Below, one piece after another: positions 1 to 4,906 of a stretch of 6,068 nucleotides of DNA. The notes beneath the pieces are model-generated. The model saw nothing but the letters and a program-made list of their open reading frames with translations, searched no databases and was not told the origin of the DNA. The DNA lies in assembly GCA_016794945.1 (NCBI GenBank), contig JAEUIX010000048.1:1-6068 (forward strand), given 5' to 3'. Positions within the stretch are counted from its first letter, which is position 1. Every line of letters begins with the position of its first letter. A program made the position numbers and the translations under genes. Origin of the DNA: Phycisphaerae bacterium (lineage in GTDB: Bacteria; Planctomycetota; Phycisphaerae; Phycisphaerales; UBA1924).

Positions 1-1
1 G

Positions 2-451
2 GGCCCGGTCTACGGCCGCTTCGCCTGCCTGATCGTCGCCGCCATCGCCGCGCTCTGCGCCGTGATCGTGCTCAAGAGCGCCGGCACGGACCTGGACATC
101 GGCCGTTCGCTCAGCGTGGTGTTCGGCCTCATGCTCATCCCGCTGGGCAACTGGGCCTCCAAGCTCCAGCGCAACTTCTGGATGGGCATCCGCACGCCCT
201 GGACCCTCGCCAACGAAACCGTCTGGTACCGCACCCACCGCGTCGGCGGGCGGCTGCTCATGGCCCTGGGAGTCGTGGTGCTGGTCTCCGGCCTCATCCT
301 TCCCGGCATGGTCTGCTTCTACGTCTTCATGACCGGGCTGGGGGCCTTCCTGGTCTGGTGCCTGTGGTTCTCGTTGCGTGAATACCGTCGCACCGGCGGC
401 GTGGACGATCTCAACGCCCAGCCCCCGCAGCCCCTGGCCAAGGAACCGTGA
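2..451 (+). CDS. SdpI/YhfL-family integral membrane protein, 5'-truncated by the window edge
   Basis: The frame is open from base 2 to the TGA at 449-451, giving 149 residues. No start is needed inside the window: a GTG at 62 exists, but the 20 codons before it encode the first half of a hydrophobic helix, so the true start lies upstream. The family signature is clear: GNWASKLQRNFWMGIRTPWTL, then VWYRTHRVGGRLL, matching the GN..K...N...GIRTPWTL..E.VW..TH...G pattern of SdpI/YhfL proteins. Three or four membrane segments are visible: about residues 7-24, 36-50, 84-101 and 104-124. A short charged, proline-rich cytosolic-type tail ends the protein. Bacillus SdpI confers immunity to the SDP killing peptide and signals to a repressor, but most homologues are uncharacterised. 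No toxin gene is visible here, so immunity should not be assumed. The next gene begins 2 nt after the stop, which suggests co-transcription. Confidence 0.88.
   Translation, partial: GPVYGRFACLIVAAIAALCAVIVLKSAGTDLDIGRSLSVVFGLMLIPLGNWASKLQRNFWMGIRTPWTLANETVWYRTHRVGGRLLMALGVVVLVSGLILPGMVCFYVFMTGLGAFLVWCLWFSLREYRRTGGVDDLNAQPPQPLAKEP
440..444 (+). promoter_or_regulatory. Ribosome binding site (AAGGA) for the hydrolase gene
   Basis: AAGGA lies inside the last codons of the upstream membrane-protein gene. It is 9 nt before the ATG at 454 but only 3 nt before the alternative GTG at 448, which overlaps the upstream TGA. The spacing favours ATG 454. Shine-Dalgarno sequences are weak or absent at most other genes in this window, so the support is moderate. 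Confidence 0.5.
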
Positions 452-453
452 TC

Positions 454-2034
454 ATGACCAACGATCGACCCGCCCGCCGCCTGGCCGTCATCGCCCTGCT
501 GCTGGGCGCAGCCTCCGCCTGCTTCGGCGGCGCGACTCAGCCGCCCGCTTCCCCCGCGCCGGCAGCACCCGCGGCCAGCCCGGCGGCGGCGGCCAAGCCC
601 GCCGGCCCGGTCAACTACCGCGGGCGCGTCACGCTGCCCGACGGGCAGGAGATCGCCCTGTTCGTCAAGGTCAGCGCCGAAGGCAAGGCCACTATCTCCA
701 TCCCCGCGCAGGACGTGACCGACGAGCCGGTCGGCGATTTCGTGCTCACCGCCGATCGCATGGCGTTCACGCTCAGCGTCGAGGGCATGCCCGCCGACGC
801 CGCGGCGAAGTTCGACGTGGCCCTGCAGCCCGACGGTTCGGGCAAGGGGTCGATCGCGCAGGCCGGCCGGAGCATGCCTCTGGTCGTCGCGAAGATGGGC
901 GCCGACGAGGCGTTCGGCCCGCGCCGGCCGCAGAACCCCGTCGGCCCGTTCCCGTACGAGTCGCGCGACGTCACGCTGGAAAACCCCAAGGACAAGGCCG
1001 TGCTGGCCGGCACGCTCACCTGGCCCAAGGGCGAGCCGGGGACGCGCCACCCCGCGGTCATCCTCATCACCGGCTCGGGCCCCCAGGACCGCGACGAGAC
1101 GCTGCTGACGCACAAGCCCTTCCTGGTGATCGCCGACCATCTGTCGCGGCGGGGGTTCGCCGTGCTGCGGCTCGATGACCGGGGCGTCGGCGGCTCGACC
1201 AGCCCCACGCCGGGGCCGGACAGCCTGGTCTTCGCCGGGGACATCTCCGCCGCCGCCGATTTCCTGGCCAAGCAGCCAGAGGTGGACCCCGCGCGGATCG
1301 GCCTGGTGGGCCACAGCGAGGGCGGGCTGATCGCTCCGATCGTCGCGTCGGAGCGGAGCGACATCGCGTTCATCGTCATGCTGGCGGGGCCGGGGGTGCC
1401 GGGTCGGGAGATCCTGCGCGAGCAGTTGATCGCCATCCAGCGCGCCTCGGGCGTGAAGCCCGAGGACGTGGAGCGGGCGGCGACGCAGCAGGCGATCGTG
1501 CTCGACGCCGTGGCCAAGGGCGCCGACGAGGCGACGGTGCTGGGCCTGGTGCGGCAGGCGATCGGCCAGGCGATGGCGGCGATGCCCGACGCACCCCCGC
1601 CCGAGGAGCTCAACGAGCAGATCGAGGCGTCGGCGGCGCAGCAGGCCAGGGCGCTGACAGGCGGGTGGATGCGCACGTTCATACGCCTGGACCCGCGGAC
1701 CTACCTCCAGAAGGTGCGCTGCCCCGTGCTGGCGCTCAACGGCGAATTGGACCTGCAGGTGCTGCCCACGCAGAACATGCCGGAGGTCGTCGGCGCCCTG
1801 CTGCGGGGCGGCAACGGCGATGTGACCGCCGTCGTGCTCCCGGGGCTCAACCACCTCTTCCAGACGGCCCGGACCGGTTCGCCCAACGAGTACATGCTCA
1901 TCGACGAGACCTTCGCGCCCAAGGCGCTGGACGTCATGTCCCGCTGGCTGCGGCTGCGCGCCGGCCTGGACCCCTGGCCGAAACTGGACAAGCCCTCGGC
2001 CCTGCCGCTGCCCGCGCCGGGCGGGACGCCCTGA
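454..2034 (+). CDS. Exported or lipid-anchored alpha/beta hydrolase, EstD-like serine esterase
   Basis: The product has 526 residues from ATG 454; GTG 448 would add two. The N-terminus RPARRLAVIALLLGAASAC is a signal peptide. Its ASAC could be a weak lipobox (acylation at Cys23) or an ordinary cleavage region, so the mature protein is probably periplasmic or membrane-anchored. An Ala/Pro linker (about 27-52) leads to a beta-rich N-terminal domain (about 53-160), then the hydrolase fold (about 170-510). Catalytic elements are complete: oxyanion region TGSGPQDRDE (206-215), nucleophile Ser288 in GHSEGG, Asp433 in NGELDLQV and His467 in LNHLF. A helical cap lies at about 315-403. The GSGPQDRDE, GHSEGG and NGELDLQV pattern resembles Thermotoga EstD-type esterases. 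The natural substrate is unknown; a small ester or thioester is likely, and peptidase activity is less likely. The gene follows the SdpI-like gene by 2 nt and is probably in the same operon. Confidence 0.9.
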   Translation: MTNDRPARRLAVIALLLGAASACFGGATQPPASPAPAAPAASPAAAAKPAGPVNYRGRVTLPDGQEIALFVKVSAEGKATISIPAQDVTDEPVGDFVLTADRMAFTLSVEGMPADAAAKFDVALQPDGSGKGSIAQAGRSMPLVVAKMGADEAFGPRRPQNPVGPFPYESRDVTLENPKDKAVLAGTLTWPKGEPGTRHPAVILITGSGPQDRDETLLTHKPFLVIADHLSRRGFAVLRLDDRGVGGSTSPTPGPDSLVFAGDISAAADFLAKQPEVDPARIGLVGHSEGGLIAPIVASERSDIAFIVMLAGPGVPGREILREQLIAIQRASGVKPEDVERAATQQAIVLDAVAKGADEATVLGLVRQAIGQAMAAMPDAPPPEELNEQIEASAAQQARALTGGWMRTFIRLDPRTYLQKVRCPVLALNGELDLQVLPTQNMPEVVGALLRGGNGDVTAVVLPGLNHLFQTARTGSPNEYMLIDETFAPKALDVMSRWLRLRAGLDPWPKLDKPSALPLPAPGGTP

Positions 2035-2053
2035 CGCCGCTCAGCGCGGCGTC
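2033..2053. terminator. Candidate bidirectional terminator hairpin across two convergent stop codons
   Basis: Arms GACGCCGC (2033-2040) and GCGGCGTC (2046-2053) are perfectly complementary over 8 bp, with a 5-nt loop TCAGC. The left arm contains the last two bases of the hydrolase stop (TGA, 2032-2034). The loop begins with the complement of the mgtE stop (2041-2043). Being symmetric, it would form in transcripts from both strands. No T-run follows on either side, so it is not a classical intrinsic terminator. It could act as a 3'-end stabiliser or a high-GC terminator. Smaller GC stems also occur just upstream, for example CCCGC 2011-2015 with GCGGG 2021-2025. Confidence 0.5.
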
Positions 2054-3591
2054 GGCGCGTAGTCGTCCACCTCGATCTTGCGGGTCTGGTCGTCGCGCGG
2101 GCTTATCTGCACCGGCCGGCCCTTCTCGTTCGTGAAGATCACGTACGGCGCACCGTCGAGCGAGAACTGCAGCGACGGCCCCGTCCGGTTGGCCAGGATG
2201 GTCTGGCTCAGGATCGCGATCGCGCACGTGAAGTAGATCACGATCCCCGTCACGTCCACCAGCGTCGCGACGAACGGCGTGCTGCTGGTCGCCGGGTCCA
2301 GCTTCAGCCGCTTGAGCACGAACGGCAGCATCGCCCCCACGATGCTCCCCCACAGCAACACGCCCACCAGCGTCGTCGCGATCGCCACCGACAGGATCAT
2401 GAAGTACGCCTGCTCCGGGCTGTCGTTGCGGAACCAGCCCAGCGCGCCGAACAGGTTCACCCGCAGCAGGCCGATGCACCCCACCATCAGCCCCAGGATC
2501 AGCCCGCACTGCATCTCCCGCCCCAGCACCCGCAGCCAGTCCCCCAGCGAGATCTCCCGCAGCGCCAGCGCCCGGACCACCAGCGTGCTGGCCTGCGAGC
2601 CCGAGTTGCCTCCCGACGAGATGATCGCCGGGATGAACGTCGCCAGCACCGCGGCCTTGGAGATCTCGTCCTCGAAGAAGCCCAGCGCGCTGGTCGTCAG
2701 CAGCTCGCTCATGAACAGCAGCGCCAGCCAGGGCGCCCGCTTCCTGACCAGCCCGAGCACCGGCGTGCTGATGTACGGGTCCTCCAGCGCACGCACGCCG
2801 CCGATCTTCTGGATGTCCTCCGTCGCCTCCTGCTGGGCGACGTCGGCCACGTCGTCGTGCGTCACGATGCCCAGCAGCACCCCCCGGGAGTCCACCACCG
2901 GCAGCGCGACCCGGTCGTACTTCTGCAGCGCCAGCACCGCCTCTTCCTGCGGCATGTCGGCCCTGAGCACGACGAACTGCCGGTTCATCAGGCTCTCGAC
3001 CGTCGCGTCCGGCTCGGCCATGATGAGCGCCCGCAGCCGGATGTCGTCGATGAGCACGCCCGACTCGTCCACCACGTACACGACGTTGATCGTCTCGGCG
3101 TCGCGCCCGTACTTGCGGATGTGCTCCAGCGCCCGCGCCACCGTCCACTCCGGACGGATCCGCACGTAGTCCGGCGTCATCAGCCGCCCGACCGACCGCG
3201 CCGGGTACCCCAGGATCGCCTGCGTCCGCTTGCGGTCCTCCGGCGACAGGCTCGCGATCAGCCGCTGCGCCACCTCCGCCGGCAGTTCCTCCACCAGGCG
3301 CGCCTGGTCGTCCACGTCCATCGACTCGACGATCCGCACCGCGCCCTCCGCCCCCAGGCGCGCGATCATCTGCTCCTGCTTCTCCGGCGAGAGGTAGCTG
3401 AACACCTGACCCGCGTCGTCCCGCGGCAGGATGCGGAACGCGATCGCCGCCTCCTCCGCGTCGATGCCGCTCAGAATGTCCGCCACGTCCGCGTGCGGCA
3501 GGCCGTGCAGAACCTCGCGCAGCTCGGTGAACGCGCCCGAACGGATCAGTTCCTCGACCTCGGGCTCGATGAGGGCCGCCGTGGGGTTCAC
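2041..3591 (-). CDS. mgtE: Magnesium transporter MgtE with a C-terminal tail
   Basis: This 516-residue protein has the full MgtE layout and imports Mg2+ through a homodimeric inner-membrane channel gated by cytosolic Mg2+ sensing. The N-terminal helical superhelix domain spans about 8-130. A CBS pair follows (about 138-255), with LMTPDYV, the NVVYVVDESG strand, LMNRQFVVLRADM, YDRVALPVVD and GIVTHDDVADV. A connecting plug-type helix carries EATEDIQKIGG. The membrane domain has five helices (about 285-465). GGNSGSQ (327-333) matches the family GGNTGNQ motif. LDPATSSTPFVATLVDVTG includes Asp446, equivalent to the pore Mg2+-binding Asp432 of Thermus MgtE. The start is GTG (3589-3591); an in-frame TAG lies four codons upstream, so no earlier start is possible. 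No Shine-Dalgarno sequence is seen. About 50 residues follow the last helix, whereas Thermus MgtE ends there. The 64-nt gap upstream is too short for an M-box riboswitch. Confidence 0.96.
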   Translation of the reverse strand: MNPTAALIEPEVEELIRSGAFTELREVLHGLPHADVADILSGIDAEEAAIAFRILPRDDAGQVFSYLSPEKQEQMIARLGAEGAVRIVESMDVDDQARLVEELPAEVAQRLIASLSPEDRKRTQAILGYPARSVGRLMTPDYVRIRPEWTVARALEHIRKYGRDAETINVVYVVDESGVLIDDIRLRALIMAEPDATVESLMNRQFVVLRADMPQEEAVLALQKYDRVALPVVDSRGVLLGIVTHDDVADVAQQEATEDIQKIGGVRALEDPYISTPVLGLVRKRAPWLALLFMSELLTTSALGFFEDEISKAAVLATFIPAIISSGGNSGSQASTLVVRALALREISLGDWLRVLGREMQCGLILGLMVGCIGLLRVNLFGALGWFRNDSPEQAYFMILSVAIATTLVGVLLWGSIVGAMLPFVLKRLKLDPATSSTPFVATLVDVTGIVIYFTCAIAILSQTILANRTGPSLQFSLDGAPYVIFTNEKGRPVQISPRDDQTRKIEVDDYAPTPR

Positions 3592-3655
3592 GCCGCAAGC
3601 CTACCGCGCCGACGCACCCCGCGACAACGCGCGCGTTCGGCCCCGCTCCGTCCGC
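3592..3655 (-). promoter_or_regulatory. Intergenic gap before mgtE with a 12-bp palindrome
   Basis: These 64 nt separate the deacetylase stop from the mgtE GTG. They contain a perfect palindrome AACGCGCGCGTT at 3626-3637, centred about 40 nt upstream of the mgtE start. It could be an operator half-site pair, a small RNA hairpin, or a chance product of GC-rich sequence. I see no -10/-35 pair and no riboswitch-like structure, so mgtE is probably read through from upstream genes. Confidence 0.3.
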
Positions 3656-4369
3656 TCACCCCAGCGGCAGCGCGCCCAGCCCGGTCAGCCCCAGCGGCTC
3701 CCGCGCGTAGAACGGCTCGCCCGCGCCCGTCCCGATCCGCCCCCCGAAGTAGGTCCCGGCGTTCCGCACCATCGCGGGCACGCCCCGGTTCTTCGGGTTC
3801 GCCTCGAACTGCGACCGGTACGCCCCGATCGCCGCGTCCCGGCGATCCACGAACGCCGTCACGTCCACGATGAACGACGGGCGCGGCACGATCCGCAGGT
3901 GCGTCGCGTAATAGTGGAACAGCCAGCGCGGGTAGATCGGTGGTCGGCCCTCGTCGCCGGGCATCGGCTGGCCCGTCAGCTTGGCGTCGAACCGCGCATC
4001 CTCGGTGATCAGCGTCACAGCCCGGTGATCCGGGTGCGCATCCTCGAAGTACGGCACGAACAGCACGTCGGCCTGCCACGCCCGGATCGCACCCGCCACC
4101 AGGTGCCTCGCCTCGACCGTGTGCTCCACCCGCCGGTTCGCCAGCCCCAGCAGCCGCCGCTCCACCGGGTTGCCCGGCGAGGAGAGCGCCGCCGCCGCGG
4201 CTGCCGCCTCGGCGCGGCGCGTCGCCGGGTCGCCGTACGGCGTCGGCTCGCCGTCGGTCACGTCCAGCAGCAGCACGCGGTGGCCCTGCGCCGCCAGCAG
4301 GGCGATGGTCCCGCCCATGCCCAACTCCTGGTCGTCGGGGTGGGGGCCGACCACGATCACGTTGGCCAT
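3656..4369 (-). CDS. PIG-L family zinc deacetylase, BshB1-like
   Basis: The 237-residue protein is a full-length LmbE/PIG-L N-deacetylase. It probably removes an acetyl group from an N-acetylglucosamine-type conjugate in the cytosol. VVGPHPDDQELGMGGT at the N-terminus supplies His10 and Asp13 as zinc ligands and Asp12 as general base. AHPDHR supplies His112 (catalytic) and His115 (third zinc ligand), by analogy with mycobacterial MshB. The rest follows the BshB1 pattern closely: DVTDGEPTPYGDPATRRAEA, the SFIVDVTAFVDRRDAAIGAYRSQF region, and a C-terminal GTYFGGRIG...AREPLGL. BshB1 acts in bacillithiol synthesis in Firmicutes, Bacteroidetes and Deinococcus. Whether that product is made here cannot be told from the window, as no bshA or bshC is present, and another GlcNAc-linked substrate is possible. 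The ATG (4367-4369) has a good ribosome binding site. It lies between the lipoprotein and mgtE genes on the same strand. Confidence 0.9.
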   Translation of the reverse strand: MANVIVVGPHPDDQELGMGGTIALLAAQGHRVLLLDVTDGEPTPYGDPATRRAEAAAAAAALSSPGNPVERRLLGLANRRVEHTVEARHLVAGAIRAWQADVLFVPYFEDAHPDHRAVTLITEDARFDAKLTGQPMPGDEGRPPIYPRWLFHYYATHLRIVPRPSFIVDVTAFVDRRDAAIGAYRSQFEANPKNRGVPAMVRNAGTYFGGRIGTGAGEPFYAREPLGLTGLGALPLG

Positions 4370-4375
4370 CGCTCG

Positions 4376-4380
4376 CTCCC
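4376..4380 (-). promoter_or_regulatory. Ribosome binding site (GGGAG) for the PIG-L deacetylase
   Basis: On the minus strand GGGAG is followed by 6 nt and then the ATG at 4369-4367. This supports the chosen start and is the clearest Shine-Dalgarno sequence on the minus strand of the window. The same 43-nt gap (4370-4412) also holds a 6-bp GC stem (CGCCGG 4382-4387 with CCGGCG 4397-4402), too weak to call a terminator. Confidence 0.55.
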
Positions 4381-4412
4381 GCGCCGGACCGCCGGCCCGG
4401 CGTTCCGCCTTC

Positions 4413-4838
4413 TCACGGGCTTACTACCACCAGGCCGATCACCCGGCCGTCGATCTCCAGCTGCGCCTGCACCAGCCACTCGGCCCGCTCGGTCGCGAAG
4501 AAGCCGCCGGCCCGGAACGCGCGGCCGTACTGGTCCTTGTATTCCGACAGGTCGATCGTGACCGTCTGGCCGACGCCCAGGCCCGGGAAATCGCGGCTGT
4601 ACCACTGGTTCAGCCACATGCGGCAGGCGGGGATCGCGTTGGCGGTGGTGTTCGTCAGGCTGATCCGCGTCTCGTCGCGCAGCACGTGCACGTCGAGCGT
4701 CGCGCTCTGCCGCGTCTCGGGGTACTGCGGCCCCTCGATGATCGCCGCGTTCTGGCTGCACCCGCAGCAGGCGGCACAGGCGGCCGCCAGGGCGAGGGCG
4801 GCGGCACGGTTCAACGTCGGTGCGGCGGTTATGGGCAT
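4413..4838 (-). CDS. Small putative lipoprotein of unknown function
   Basis: The protein is 141 residues from ATG 4838-4836. The N-terminus has one Arg (residue 11), then an Ala/Leu-rich stretch ending in a cysteine cluster ACAACCGCS with Cys21, 24, 25 and 27. Any of several could be the lipidated residue, with AAAC at 21 or CAAC at 24 fitting best. The mature part (about 28-141) has no membrane helix. It alternates short hydrophobic strands with turns, for example TLDVHVLRDETRISLTNTT, GLGVGQTVTIDLSEY and AEWLVQAQLEIDG, which suggests a small beta-sandwich. The 'LTNTT...' then 'G.TVTIDL' arrangement loosely recalls FxLYD or YcfL-like envelope lipoproteins, but I cannot assign a family. No ribosome binding site is visible before the ATG. 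It is the first gene of the minus-strand block and would be anchored in the cell envelope. Confidence 0.75.
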   Translation of the reverse strand: MPITAAPTLNRAAALALAAACAACCGCSQNAAIIEGPQYPETRQSATLDVHVLRDETRISLTNTTANAIPACRMWLNQWYSRDFPGLGVGQTVTIDLSEYKDQYGRAFRAGGFFATERAEWLVQAQLEIDGRVIGLVVVSP

Positions 4839-4906
4839 GGAGGTCTCGTTCGATGAGGCTTCGGGGCGCCGGGGCGCGCCGGCCCAGAGAATACCCTGAT
4901 CGAAGC
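4839..4906. promoter_or_regulatory. Divergent promoter region between the lipoprotein and Dus genes
   Basis: These 68 nt separate two genes transcribed away from each other, so at least two promoters should lie here or reach into the coding ends. The only AT-richer patch is 4887-4900. Read on the minus strand it gives TATTCT (4893-4888), a 4/6 match to a -10 box. Read on the plus strand it gives GAGAAT (4887-4892), also 4/6. Neither has a convincing -35. The GC-rich centre carries self-complementary GGCGCC (4865-4870) and GGCGCGCC (4873-4880). Neither gene has a clear Shine-Dalgarno sequence, so short or leaderless 5' ends are possible. Confidence 0.35.

Noticed and set aside
62..64. GTG as the start of the first gene
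   Set aside because: The frame is open to the window edge and the residues before this GTG form part of a membrane helix, so the gene begins outside the window.
448..450. GTG overlapping the upstream stop as the start of the hydrolase
   Set aside because: The AAGGA site is only 3 nt away, too close, while the ATG at 454 has 9-nt spacing. The difference is two residues, so this remains possible.
319..1854. Long open frame of 511 codons on the minus strand
   Set aside because: It lies antisense to the hydrolase with its complete catalytic triad. Its translation is His/Arg/Gly-rich and low in complexity with no known motif, as expected for a GC-rich antisense shadow.
1934..3598. Long open frame of 554 codons on the minus strand
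   Set aside because: It overlaps mgtE on the same strand in another frame and reads as Gly/Ala/Arg-rich sequence without motifs. The MgtE frame has every family signature.
3592..3655. M-box (ykoK) magnesium riboswitch before mgtE
   Set aside because: The gap is 64 nt, well short of the roughly 160-nt M-box, and an unrelated coding gene lies immediately upstream.
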